A stretch of 14,622 nucleotides of DNA from Alphaproteobacteria bacterium (GCA_022428185.1 JAKMCZ010000191.1:1-14622); one strand, 5' to 3'. Shown: positions 1-7,501, counted from the first letter of the stretch. The notes: a model not told the origin generated them from the sequence alone. Numbers and translations: made by a program.

Positions 1-666
1 CATGCCGACAGCATGCACTTCATCAAGGTAGGTTAGAGCGTCATATTTTTCAGCCAAGTCGCAAATCGCCTCAATCGGGGCGATGTCGCCATCCATAGAA
101 TAAACGCTCTCAAAGGCAATCAGCTTGGGGCGCGCCGAATCGGCATCGCGCAGCAGGCTTTCCAAATGGTCGATATCATTGTGTCGCCAAATCAGTTTCG
201 AGCAACCGCTTTGGCGCACGCCTTCAATCATCGAGGCATGGTTCAACTCGTCCGACAAAATAAGACAATCAGGCAATAGCTTGGCTAAAGTCGAAATTGT
301 TGCCTCATTGGAAATATAGCCGGAGGTGAATATCAGCGCCGCCTCTTTATCATGCAAATCGGCCAGTTCTCTTTCCAGCTCAACAATCATGTGATGCGTG
401 CCGGAAATATTGCGCGTGCCGCCAGCGCCCGTGCCCATTGTATCAATGGCGGTTTTCATCGCCGTCATAACTTCTTTGTTTTGTCCCATGCCCAAATAAT
501 CATTTGAGCACCAGACGGTCACTTCGCGCGGTGGGTTGGCAGAATGGTTCATGGCACGCGGAAAAGCACCGGCGCTTCGCGCCAAGTCTGTGAACACGCG
601 ATAGCGACCCTCATCATGCAATGAGGCGAGCGCGTCGTCCAAATGTTTGTCGTATTCGACTGCCAT
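1..666 (-). CDS. hemA: 5-aminolevulinate synthase, 5' part only (cut by window edge)
   Basis: PLP enzyme that condenses glycine and succinyl-CoA to 5-aminolevulinate, the first step of heme synthesis by the C4 route used in Alphaproteobacteria. I translated 222 codons of the minus strand; the frame stays open to base 1, so the C-terminal half, including the PLP-binding lysine, lies outside the window. Family landmarks visible: HDEGRYRVF near residue 18, GAFPRA near 34, VWCSNDYLGMGQ near 49, GAGGTRNISGTHH near 76, ELNHASMIEG near 133, AFESVYSMDGD near 182, and YLDEVHAVGM at 213-222, whose Asp contacts the PLP pyridine nitrogen. The start is the ATG at 666-664, preceded by AGGGAAG at normal spacing. 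The 75-aa gene lies 88 nt upstream on the same strand. The identification is very secure; only completeness is unknown. Confidence 0.96.
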   Translation of the reverse strand, partial: MAVEYDKHLDDALASLHDEGRYRVFTDLARSAGAFPRAMNHSANPPREVTVWCSNDYLGMGQNKEVMTAMKTAIDTMGTGAGGTRNISGTHHMIVELERELADLHDKEAALIFTSGYISNEATISTLAKLLPDCLILSDELNHASMIEGVRQSGCSKLIWRHNDIDHLESLLRDADSARPKLIAFESVYSMDGDIAPIEAICDLAEKYDALTYLDEVHAVGM

Positions 667-754
667 TAACTTCCCTATTTATATGCCCTCAGACATAACT
701 GATTTAGGTTTCCTAGACCAGCTTTGCCACCAAAAATGCCTATTTGCCGCAGGG

Positions 755-982
755 TTACTCGTCATCTTTGCGGACGAAGGTAACCGCGTAATATTCCTTA
801 CCGTCGAATAAGTCACTCGGCTCGCCGGGTCCGTCAATCATCATATACCGACGCGGTGTAATCTGGCCTTCCATGCGATAGCCGCGTGCACTCATATTAC
901 GGCGGTGAAACTCCATCGCTGCAGGCGTAAACTCTTCCGCAAGAACAGTAATTCGTTCCGGTTGTTGCGCATCATCGGCCAT
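755..982 (-). CDS. Small conserved-looking protein of unknown function (75 aa)
   Basis: I do not recognise this family. The protein starts at an ATG (982-980) with GAGGGA upstream at good spacing, and ends in TAA. It is a soluble, charged, probably single alpha/beta domain: residues about 8-30 could form a strand and helix, followed by a Gly/Arg-rich turn (ARGYRMEG), then ITPRRYMMIDGPG, and a final strand EYYAVTFVRK. There is no signal peptide, membrane segment or cysteine pair. The alternation of short strands with GYRMEG and YYAVTFVRK resembles small proteins that fold as a mini-sheet of the DUF4177 type, but this is only a loose resemblance. It lies between the terminator of the acyl-CoA dehydrogenase unit and hemA, same strand, 88 nt before hemA, so co-transcription with hemA is possible. 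RBS, length and lack of overlap with other genes make it a real gene in my view. Confidence 0.7.
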   Translation of the reverse strand: MADDAQQPERITVLAEEFTPAAMEFHRRNMSARGYRMEGQITPRRYMMIDGPGEPSDLFDGKEYYAVTFVRKDDE

Positions 983-1009
983 TGCAAATCCCTCAAATTT
1001 AAGATTTTC

Positions 1010-1046
1010 AAAAACTAAGGCCTCAACACCGAAATGTCGAGGCCTT
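1010..1046 (-). terminator. Rho-independent terminator of the acyl-CoA dehydrogenase unit
   Basis: A perfect 8-bp stem, AAGGCCTC (1017-1024) with GAGGCCTT (1039-1046), can be extended after one mismatch by ACA/TGT (1026-1028 with 1035-1037), leaving a 6-nt loop. Read on the minus strand it is followed by AG and then five T (1014-1010). It begins 20 nt after the stop codon of the downstream acyl-CoA dehydrogenase gene, so it fits as the end of that transcript and separates it from the small gene and hemA. Confidence 0.85.
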
Positions 1047-1066
1047 GAGATAGGATAGATTTCGGC

Positions 1067-2206
1067 TTAGTAGCCGCCCAAATCGGCATAGCGGGAGCGA
1101 TGAAAATTGCTATCGCCCAGCATTTGCGACTGCACGCGCGCGCGCTTCAAATACAGGCCGACATCAACAGCATCGGTCATGCCAATGCCGCCGTGCATTT
1201 GCACGCCTTCATTGGTAATCAGACGCGCCGCTTCGCCCATGCGGGCTTTAGCCAGACTGGTGACACGCGGCACATCATTGCGCCGCTCATCAAGCGCGGA
1301 TAACGCTTCCAACACGATTGAGCGGCAGATTTCCACTTCGCAGAACATTTCTGCTGCGCGGTGTTTAAGCGCCTGAAATGTGCCGATAATTGCGCCAAAT
1401 TGTTTGCGTTCTTTGAGATATTCAAGCGTTGTATCAAATACCGCCTCTGCGCCGCCCAACATTTCTGCGGCGATGCAAGCGCGGCCCAAATCAAGCACAT
1501 TTTCCAATTCCGGATAAGCGGCACCAATGCTGCCCAGCGCGTCATCGGCGCTCACCTCAACTCCATCAAGCGATACAATCGCCGCATTGCGGCTATCGAC
1601 CATATGGGTTCGTGTCACGGTAACGCCTTTGGCTTTGGCATCGACGAGGAACATGGACAGTCCTTGCGTGTCACCGGCGCTGCCACCGGTGCGCGCCACA
1701 ACAATGAGCGTGTCGGCAATATGCCCGTCAATGACGAATTTTTTCTCGCCCGACAGCTTATAACCGTCGCCCGATTTTTCTGCCGCCATAGCGACATTAG
1801 CCGGATTGTGATGATTGGTTTCTTCCAGTGCCAATGCCATCAGCATATCACCCGATGCGATTTTTGGCAGAAGTTCGGTTTTTTGCGCCCCGGACCCGGC
1901 AGCTAAAACCAGTCCCGCGCCCAAAACAGCGGTCGAATAAAGCGGTGAGGCAGCCAATGTGCGACCGGCTTCGGTCATCACAATGCCCAGTCCCATCGGG
2001 CCGAAACCCGTGCCACCATGCTCTTCGGGTATCAAAATACCGGCAAACCCAAGCTCGACAATTTGTGACCAGACCTCTTTGTCATAGCCAAAATCATCTT
2101 CGTCATCGCGCAATTTGCGCAAATTCGTCACCGGCACTTGCTCGGTGAAAAAATCCTTCGCCATATCGCGAAGCATTGTTTGTTCTTCTGTCAGCACAAG
2201 TGCCAT
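1067..2206 (-). CDS. Acyl-CoA dehydrogenase, small/partner subunit without the catalytic Glu
   Basis: FAD-dependent acyl-CoA dehydrogenase fold, 379 aa, normal family length. The N-terminal helical domain includes GFAGILIPEEHGG (53-65); a beta domain with LALEET (125-130) and LSGEKKFVIDG (151-161) is followed by the C-terminal helical domain with ERKQFG (266-271) and VQMHGGIGMT (335-344). Two places can carry the catalytic glutamate in this superfamily. At the helix-G position used by isovaleryl-CoA dehydrogenase this protein reads DLGR (Gly241), and at the C-terminal position used by medium-chain enzymes it reads QMLGDSNFHR (361-370), with Leu aligned to the Glu. Both sites lack Glu. This is expected of the non-catalytic partner in alpha2beta2 dehydrogenases such as the FadE26-FadE27 and FadE28-FadE29 type known from actinobacterial steroid side-chain degradation. 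Start ATG at 2206-2204 with GGGGGA upstream; 35 nt from the larger subunit gene. Confidence 0.9.
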   Translation of the reverse strand: MALVLTEEQTMLRDMAKDFFTEQVPVTNLRKLRDDEDDFGYDKEVWSQIVELGFAGILIPEEHGGTGFGPMGLGIVMTEAGRTLAASPLYSTAVLGAGLVLAAGSGAQKTELLPKIASGDMLMALALEETNHHNPANVAMAAEKSGDGYKLSGEKKFVIDGHIADTLIVVARTGGSAGDTQGLSMFLVDAKAKGVTVTRTHMVDSRNAAIVSLDGVEVSADDALGSIGAAYPELENVLDLGRACIAAEMLGGAEAVFDTTLEYLKERKQFGAIIGTFQALKHRAAEMFCEVEICRSIVLEALSALDERRNDVPRVTSLAKARMGEAARLITNEGVQMHGGIGMTDAVDVGLYLKRARVQSQMLGDSNFHRSRYADLGGY

Positions 2207-2241
2207 GAGAAATCCCCCTGATATTCCAGTGTTGGCAGTGC

Positions 2242-3432
2242 TTAAGCGTCTGGCAGACCAAGCACACGCTTGGCGATTACATTGAGTTGCACTTCAGATG
2301 TGCCACCTTCAATCGAATTGCCTTTCGAGCGCAACCAAGAGCGGGTGACGGCCAGTTCTTTGCTGTCAAAGCCATCGCCTTCCCAGCCCAGTGCTTGCGA
2401 GCCCATCACATCAAGCAACAGTTCAAAACGGCGCTTGTTCACTTCGGTGCCGTAATATTTGAACATGGCTGATGCCGCGCCCATGCCTTGACCCGATTTG
2501 GCTTCTTCCGAAGCGCGTTTTAGCGTCAAACCAAAGGCTTGCTGGTCCATTTTATGGTCGGTAATTGCTTTGCGAATGCTGCTATCGGCAATTTTCTCGC
2601 CATCAGTGCCGAAGTTCTCTTTGGCAACGGCTTCCATGCCACCCATTGAGGCGGCACCGGCGCCCATGCCCATGCCTGAAATCATGCTGCGCTCATGCTC
2701 CAGCAGACGCTTGGCAATCGTCCAGCCCTTGTTAAGTTCGCCGACCAGATTTTCCTTCGGCACTTTAACATCGGTAAGAAAGGTTTCGCAGAACGGTGAC
2801 GCGCCGGAAATCAGCTTGATGGGGCGCGCTTCCACGCCGCCATTATCCATGTCGATAAGCAGGAACGAAATGCCGTCATGCTTGACGCTGGTATCGGTGC
2901 GGACAAGACAGAAAATCATGTCGCACTGGTCTGCATATGAGGTCCATACTTTCTGACCGTTAACCAGATAATGGTCGCCCTTATCTTCGCATTTGGTTTG
3001 CAAACCGGCGAGGTCTGAGCCTGCGCCCGGCTCTGAATAGCCCTGACACCAGCGAATTTCGCCTTTTACGATCTCGGGAATGTATTTTTTCTTCTGCTCT
3101 TCGCTGGCAAATTCCAATAGCGCTGGCCCAAGCATCCATAGGCCGAAGCTGGTCAGTGCCGGACGCGCCTTAATGCGCGCCAGTTCTTCTTGCAGAACCT
3201 TGTTTTCATCTTTTGACAGTCCGCCGCCGCCATATTCAGCAGGCCATTCGGGTGCTGTCCAGCCGCGCGACGACATATTATCCATCCAGACTTTGGTGTC
3301 AGGATTGGGGTATTTGGCTTTGCGCCCACCCCATGGCATTTCGCGTTCGGGCATCGGGGTGCGAACGGATTCGGGGCAATTTGCCTCCAACCAAGCGCGG
3401 GTTTCTTCACGAAACGTATCAAGAGCGGTCAT
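2242..3432 (-). CDS. Acyl-CoA dehydrogenase, large catalytic subunit
   Basis: FAD-dependent acyl-CoA dehydrogenase, 396 aa, that should insert an alpha,beta double bond into a CoA thioester and pass electrons to ETF. Visible landmarks: WPAEYGGGG (63-71), the FAD/substrate loop CQGYSEPGAGSDLA (129-142), VNGQKVWTSYA (157-167), and the C-terminal SIEGGTSEVQ (373-382) with IAKRVLGLP. At the helix-G site it reads RLLEHERSM with Glu247, aligned by me to the catalytic Glu of isovaleryl-CoA dehydrogenase; the companion protein downstream has Gly there. The pair is therefore best read as one heteromeric enzyme. Start ATG at 3432-3430 with a strong GAGGAG; 35 nt to the next gene. The substrate is unknown: this FadE26-like subtype acts on steroid side-chain CoA esters in actinobacteria, but homologues in proteobacteria are functionally diverse. 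Confidence 0.92.
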   Translation of the reverse strand: MTALDTFREETRAWLEANCPESVRTPMPEREMPWGGRKAKYPNPDTKVWMDNMSSRGWTAPEWPAEYGGGGLSKDENKVLQEELARIKARPALTSFGLWMLGPALLEFASEEQKKKYIPEIVKGEIRWCQGYSEPGAGSDLAGLQTKCEDKGDHYLVNGQKVWTSYADQCDMIFCLVRTDTSVKHDGISFLLIDMDNGGVEARPIKLISGASPFCETFLTDVKVPKENLVGELNKGWTIAKRLLEHERSMISGMGMGAGAASMGGMEAVAKENFGTDGEKIADSSIRKAITDHKMDQQAFGLTLKRASEEAKSGQGMGAASAMFKYYGTEVNKRRFELLLDVMGSQALGWEGDGFDSKELAVTRSWLRSKGNSIEGGTSEVQLNVIAKRVLGLPDA

Positions 3433-3461
3433 CGCTATCTCCTCAAGCTAAACTTTGCGAG

Positions 3462-3489
3462 AGGATAGCATGGTCGCGGTTTTGGGCAA
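3462..3489 (-). promoter_or_regulatory. Possible sigma-70-like promoter for the acyl-CoA dehydrogenase pair
   Basis: On the minus strand TTGCCC (3489-3484), a 16-nt spacer and TATCCT (3467-3462) precede the large-subunit start by about 30 nt. The -10 is imperfect, so this is a moderate match by eye. If real, the dehydrogenase pair is a transcription unit separate from the synthetase gene upstream. Confidence 0.35.
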
Positions 3490-3505
3490 GTGTTTCAAAT
3501 TTGAC

Positions 3506-3636
3506 ACCGCGTGGCGGAGTGTCGCGGTAGAAGGGCGCGGTCGCTTTAGCGACCCCCGCTTGCCTTCCGCAAGTGAGGCGTGTTTGGCGAAGGCAAACCG
3601 CCGAAACGCGGTAAAGAGGCTATCGGAGCGAAGCTC
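3506..3636. repeat. Hairpin-rich intergenic element, possible dispersed repeat
   Basis: The 237-nt gap between the hydroxyacid dehydrogenase homologue and the acyl-CoA dehydrogenases holds a run of short inverted repeats. They are ACCGCG/CGCGGT (3506-3511 with 3523-3528), GGTCGC-TTTA-GCGACC (3539-3554), CTTGC/GCAAG (3559-3563 with 3569-3573), TTGCCTTC/GAAGGCAA (3560-3567 with 3589-3596, alternative to the previous and next), GTTTG/CAAAC (3582-3586 with 3594-3598), ACCGC/GCGGT (3597-3601 with 3608-3612) and GAGC-GAA-GCTC (3626-3636). No T-tract follows any of them, so it is not a simple terminator. The density suggests a mobile-like intergenic repeat (REP/BIME-like) or a structured RNA; only one copy is in the window, so the repeat status is inference. 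Open frames through it use poor starts and look spurious. Confidence 0.45.
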
Positions 3637-3669
3637 GAACAAATATCAAGCAAGAAGGGCAATTGAGCC

Positions 3670-4749
3670 TCACGGCATCGCAAACCCGTTAAGGTTTTCG
3701 CCGGTGCCGGTGGCGACGTGTCGTGTCACCTTTTCGCCCTCGGCATAGCTACACAGGCTTTCAGCAATCGATTCATAGCGACCTCGGTCAGCGCCGAACG
3801 TATGCGCCGACATATGCGGTGTCATCAGCACATTATCGAGGCCGTTAAAGTCGTGCTTGGAGCCTTGATAGGGCCCGCCGCGATCTGGGTCGGCTTCGGC
3901 TTCGGTAATATTGACCGGATAGCGATACCATGTGTCGAGCGCCGCGCCGGCAATATGCTTGTTTTGCAAAGCCTCATATAGTGCGTCTTCGTCAATCACT
4001 TCGCCGCGCGCCACATTGACGATATAGGCCGTGTCTTTCATCTGCTCGAAAGCGGCTTTGTCAATCATACCCTCGGTTTCTTCATTGAGGTCGCAGGTCA
4101 GTATCAGATAATCGCTATCGGCCAGCAATTTCGGTAAATCGGCTTGCACACCAATCCAATCGAGCGGGGCAGGGGCTTTGTCGCGCTTCGAGCGGGCAAT
4201 CGCCGACACATTCATATCAAAAGCGGCAGCGCGTTTGGCGACCGCTTTGGCAATCTCGCCATAACCGACAATGCCAAGCTGTTTGCCGCTCAAATCGCCG
4301 TGTCGCGCCCAAGATGCGGCATTGCGACCGGCGCGTTTCCAGTCACCTGCCAACATATCGCTATGCATGGTTCTGAGTTCCAGCGCGTGTTCCAGCATCG
4401 CGCCCATAACATATTCTGCCATTGGCGCGGCATGGCCGCCGGCATTACAGAATATCAAACCCTCGGACAAAAAACCGGCGTCGAGCCAGTCAATGCCAAC
4501 CCAGGGTTGCAGCAGGATTTTCAGTTTCGGCGCTGCCATTAACGCGCCAAAATTGCCGGGTGTAAGAATAAAATCGGCGCTCATGACCGCCGCTTCGCAG
4601 TCCGCGAGCACCGCATCGCGCGCCGCTATATCGTCATCGCACGGCCACGTCACGACCTGCCAATCATCTTGCTTGGCGGCAAAATTTGCGTCGATAATGG
4701 GTGCGAAATTGACGCCCATTTGGCCGAAAACGGCTACTTTTCGAGTCAT
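3670..4749 (-). CDS. D-isomer-specific 2-hydroxyacid dehydrogenase family protein
   Basis: NAD(P)-dependent oxidoreductase fold of the phosphoglycerate/formate dehydrogenase superfamily, 359 aa. The split substrate domain is formed by residues about 1-110 and the C-terminus, with the Rossmann domain between them. The dinucleotide motif is GYGEIA (162-167), third Gly replaced by Ala, followed by the hallmark VNVARGEVIDEDAL (245-257) with catalytic Arg248, and MTPHMSAHT (309-317) with catalytic His312. The Glu of the usual Arg-Glu-His triad, normally in a D-V-F-x-x-E-P context, is replaced here: residues 272-278 read DTWYRYP, with Tyr277 aligned to it, followed by an acidic insert (about 279-300). 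The start ATG (4749-4747) overlaps the TGA of the acyl-CoA synthetase (ATGA), implying translational coupling. Substrate unknown; it could reduce a 2-keto acid, oxidise a 2-hydroxy acid, or have changed chemistry. Confidence 0.88.
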   Translation of the reverse strand: MTRKVAVFGQMGVNFAPIIDANFAAKQDDWQVVTWPCDDDIAARDAVLADCEAAVMSADFILTPGNFGALMAAPKLKILLQPWVGIDWLDAGFLSEGLIFCNAGGHAAPMAEYVMGAMLEHALELRTMHSDMLAGDWKRAGRNAASWARHGDLSGKQLGIVGYGEIAKAVAKRAAAFDMNVSAIARSKRDKAPAPLDWIGVQADLPKLLADSDYLILTCDLNEETEGMIDKAAFEQMKDTAYIVNVARGEVIDEDALYEALQNKHIAGAALDTWYRYPVNITEAEADPDRGGPYQGSKHDFNGLDNVLMTPHMSAHTFGADRGRYESIAESLCSYAEGEKVTRHVATGTGENLNGFAMP

Positions 4750-6362
4750 GCGCGTTTTCCGACTTCCTCAACCGCAAATTCGGTCACGCTTTTATAGTCA
4801 GCTTTACCATTGGGCGCGCGGAAGGGCGGGCCACCATGAAAAACATGTTTCGGAGTTTTGTAGGCCGCCAGTTTCGACTTGCAGAAGATTTTCAAATCCT
4901 GTTCGTCAAACTCGCCGCCATCAACGGTTTTGACGACGGCTGTGACCGCCTGACCCCATTTTTCATCGGGTACGCCGACAACCAATGCATCGTCGATCGC
5001 ATCATGCAGCTTCAGTGCTTCCTCGACTTCCTCGGGGTAAATCTTTTCACCGGCGGAATTGATGCACACGGAGCCTCGACCGAGCAGGGTTAATTCGCCT
5101 TCGGGTGAAACCAAGCAATAATCGCCCGGAATAGAGAAGCGTTGACCGTTAATCGTTTTGAAGGTCGAAGCGGTTTTCTCTTCGTCTTTATAATAACCCA
5201 GCGGTATCGGCCCACCGAATGCGATAAATCCCGGCGTTTCGCTGCCCCACGGAATTTCATTGTCGTTTTCGTCAAACACTTTGCAAAAATCATTCGTGGT
5301 GAATTTTGCGGTTTTGACGGGCATGTCTTTCATGGTGATGGAAGAGCCGAAACCGACGGCTTCGGAAGAGCCGAAACTGTCTGCCAGCATGCATTCATCG
5401 GGCAGATAATCGAGCATTTCCTGCTTCACTTCCATCGACCACATGACGCCTGACGAAACAATCGAGGCGACTGAGCCGGTGTCATATTTGCCCGGATTGT
5501 CTTTCAATTCCTGCAACATTGGTTTGGCAAATGCGTCGCCGACAATCGCCATATACTCAACGCCGCGCCGTTCAACGGTTGACCATAATTCGCCTGAATT
5601 GAGCGAGGCGGCCTCAAGCGTCACAATCGTGCCGCCCGCCATAATAACCCCCATAGCGGTAAACAGGCCGGTGCCGTGCATCAGCGGACAGGCCGGAATA
5701 TAGACCTGCCCGGGCCCTTGTGTTTTCAGATGCGCCAGCAACTCGTCCATTGTCTCAGGCACGTCGCCCAGCGCGCGCAGCGCCAGCGTTTGTGTTTCGC
5801 GCAGCGCGTGGTGTTCCCACATCACGCCTTTCGGCATGCCGGTTGTGCCGCCGGTATAAAGAAACAGCATGTCGCTGCCCGAGCGTTCAATATCCAGATT
5901 GCTGCCGTCGCCCTCATTGGCGAGTTGTTCATAATCAATTATGCCGTCGGGCAATTCATTACCGTCACCGACCTCAATCCATTGCTTTACTTTTGGCAAG
6001 CGTGGGCGCAGTTCTTCAATATTGTCGCGGAACTCTTTACCATAGACCACCACAGTCGCGTCAGAATTGTCGAAAATATAATGTACTTCATCGGCGACAT
6101 AGCGGTAATTGACGTTTACATGGGTCAGTCGACCGCGAAAGCAGGCAATCAGCAATTCGCTATATTCGGGGCGATTGCGCATATAAAAGCCGACTTTATC
6201 GCCGGTCTCGGCTCCATTCGCCAATAGGTTGCGCGCCAAATTATTGGTCCGCGCACTCATTTCAGTCCAGGTAATTTCTCGGTCGCCATGCACCAGAGCC
6301 AAATGCCCTTCGGGCAAAATGGGCACGATTGCGTCAATAATGTTTCCGAAATTCCACTGCAT
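4746..6362 (-). CDS. AMP-forming acyl-CoA synthetase, FadD19-like
   Basis: ANL-superfamily ligase, 538 aa from the chosen start, that adenylates a carboxylic acid and transfers it to CoA. Motifs: phosphate-binding loop YTGGTTGMPKG (169-179), GSSEAVG (331-337), GDYCLV with Asp414, LGRG hinge region (427-430) with INSAGEKIYPEEVE following, and APNGKADYK with the C-terminal catalytic Lys520. The N-terminal stretch with HVNVNYRYVADEVHYIFDN (81-99) is typical of the FadD19/FACL-like group, which includes steroid side-chain CoA ligases, though specificity cannot be read from sequence. An upstream in-frame ATG at 6458 would add 32 residues, but the ATG at 6362-6360 has GGGAGA at 7-nt spacing and begins the conserved domain directly. 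The gene overlaps the next gene by 4 nt and leads a catabolic cluster that ends in two acyl-CoA dehydrogenases. Confidence 0.92.
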   Translation of the reverse strand: MQWNFGNIIDAIVPILPEGHLALVHGDREITWTEMSARTNNLARNLLANGAETGDKVGFYMRNRPEYSELLIACFRGRLTHVNVNYRYVADEVHYIFDNSDATVVVYGKEFRDNIEELRPRLPKVKQWIEVGDGNELPDGIIDYEQLANEGDGSNLDIERSGSDMLFLYTGGTTGMPKGVMWEHHALRETQTLALRALGDVPETMDELLAHLKTQGPGQVYIPACPLMHGTGLFTAMGVIMAGGTIVTLEAASLNSGELWSTVERRGVEYMAIVGDAFAKPMLQELKDNPGKYDTGSVASIVSSGVMWSMEVKQEMLDYLPDECMLADSFGSSEAVGFGSSITMKDMPVKTAKFTTNDFCKVFDENDNEIPWGSETPGFIAFGGPIPLGYYKDEEKTASTFKTINGQRFSIPGDYCLVSPEGELTLLGRGSVCINSAGEKIYPEEVEEALKLHDAIDDALVVGVPDEKWGQAVTAVVKTVDGGEFDEQDLKIFCKSKLAAYKTPKHVFHGGPPFRAPNGKADYKSVTEFAVEEVGKRA

Positions 6363-6534
6363 TTTAAAGTCTCCCTGCACGTTTCGAATGAAAAGCGTTG
6401 AACGCGCGTCGAGGAAAACTAAAACCTTAAATCGGTGCTGCCAAGCGTTTTTCTTCACTTTTCAAGCAATATTTCTTTTGCTTTTTGCCGATTATTTCTG
6501 CGCTCGCCTCGGTCAGCCATGCTAAAAGCGTGAC

Positions 6535-7482
6535 ATGGAATCACCGGTTTTTTTGCTGATGGCAGGTTTTGTCATTCTCGGTTTGGCGGGCGAGGCATTG
6601 CTGCGCGGTGCGGTCACATTGGCTAACCACTTGCGCGTATCGCCCCTAATCATCGGCCTGACGATTATCGCTTTCGGCACTTCAGCGCCTGAATTGACGG
6701 TATCACTCAACGCCGTTTTGGAAGGCAAGCCCGATATTTCAATCGGCAATGTGGTGGGCAGCAATATCGCCAATATTTTGCTGGTTCTGGGCACAATGGC
6801 GGTGGTCAGGCCGTTTTTCGTCAATCGCGGCACATTGGGGCGCGATGGCGGGGTGATGTTGTTTGTGTCGGGCTTATTATTGGTGCTGGGTCTTGTTGGC
6901 ATGATTGACCGGCCCGTCGGCATTGCTTTGCTTGCCATTCTCATCGCCTTTACGGTTTATCTTTATAGTTCGGCGCGCGACGCTGAAGATGCCCAAGAAG
7001 CGCAAGCCGGGGTTGATGAAAATCTGGTGCGCGGCGGCACGTCGATTGCGCTTATGGTCTTGTTGGCGGGCATTGCCGGTGTCATTTGGGGAGCCGATTT
7101 GATGGTCGATGGCGCGGTCGGTTTGGCGCGCCAATGGGGCGTGTCAGAGGCGGTGATTGCGCTCAGTCTGGTGGCTATCGGCACCAGCCTGCCGGAGCTT
7201 GCCGTGTCTCTGGTTGCGGCTATTCGCGGCCATGCCGGTTTGGCGGTCGGCAATATTATTGGCAGTAATATATCCAACATCACGCTTATTTTAGGCGCGA
7301 CCGCCGTGGTCGCACCCTTGCCGATTTCAGACATGATGGCGACACGCGACATTCCCATTATGATTGGCGTGGCGTGTCTGGGGTTCTTCTTTATGGCGAC
7401 GGGGCGCGCCATGTCGCGTTTTGAGGGCGCGCTTGGCTTGCTGCTTTACGTTGCCTATCTGGGCTTTATTTTCGCCGCTTGA
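6535..7482 (+). CDS. Sodium/calcium exchanger of the CaCA family (YrbG-like)
   Basis: Inner-membrane cation antiporter, 315 aa, expected to exchange Ca2+ for Na+. It contains the two inverted alpha-repeats that define the family: alpha-1 IIAFGTSAPEL (44-54) followed by GNVVGSNIANILLVLG (71-86), and alpha-2 LVAIGTSLPEL (212-222) followed by GNIIGSNISNITLILG (239-254). Each repeat keeps the ion-coordinating Glu (Glu53, Glu221) and Asn of the GSN motif. About ten hydrophobic segments are visible, with one soluble loop near residues 147-168 rich in Asp, Glu and Ala. Length matches bacterial YrbG. The ATG at 6535 has only a weak upstream ribosome site; Met9 is an alternative. The gene is divergent from the acyl-CoA synthetase, with a 172-nt gap that must hold promoters in both directions. 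Confidence 0.93.
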   Translation: MESPVFLLMAGFVILGLAGEALLRGAVTLANHLRVSPLIIGLTIIAFGTSAPELTVSLNAVLEGKPDISIGNVVGSNIANILLVLGTMAVVRPFFVNRGTLGRDGGVMLFVSGLLLVLGLVGMIDRPVGIALLAILIAFTVYLYSSARDAEDAQEAQAGVDENLVRGGTSIALMVLLAGIAGVIWGADLMVDGAVGLARQWGVSEAVIALSLVAIGTSLPELAVSLVAAIRGHAGLAVGNIIGSNISNITLILGATAVVAPLPISDMMATRDIPIMIGVACLGFFFMATGRAMSRFEGALGLLLYVAYLGFIFAA

Positions 7483-7501
7483 TTTTTCCGCTTGATTTTT
7501 C
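7476..7501. repeat. 13-bp tandem duplication across the exchanger stop codon
   Basis: The unit CGCTTGATTTTTC occurs twice head to tail (7476-7488 and 7489-7501). The first copy contains the TGA stop of the exchanger gene. The sequence has no stem, so it is not a rho-independent terminator despite its T runs. Confidence 0.9.

Noticed and set aside
997..1026. TTGAGG-N18-TTAAAT on the minus strand as a promoter for the 75-aa gene
   Set aside because: The predicted start would fall within that gene's ribosome site, and the -35 is inside a terminator stem; not a convincing promoter.
1361..1906. 181-aa plus-strand frame over the small acyl-CoA dehydrogenase
   Set aside because: Shadow of a confidently assigned gene; Cys/His/Phe-rich composition and no recognisable domain.
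3448..3642. 64-aa minus-strand frame over the hairpin-rich gap
   Set aside because: It starts at TTG (3642-3640), has Arg/Ser/Lys-rich composition without a domain, and runs through inverted repeats; better explained as non-coding repeat.
6363..6458. 32-residue N-terminal extension of the acyl-CoA synthetase
   Set aside because: The internal ATG at 6362 has a good ribosome site and begins the conserved domain; the extension looks like leader sequence.
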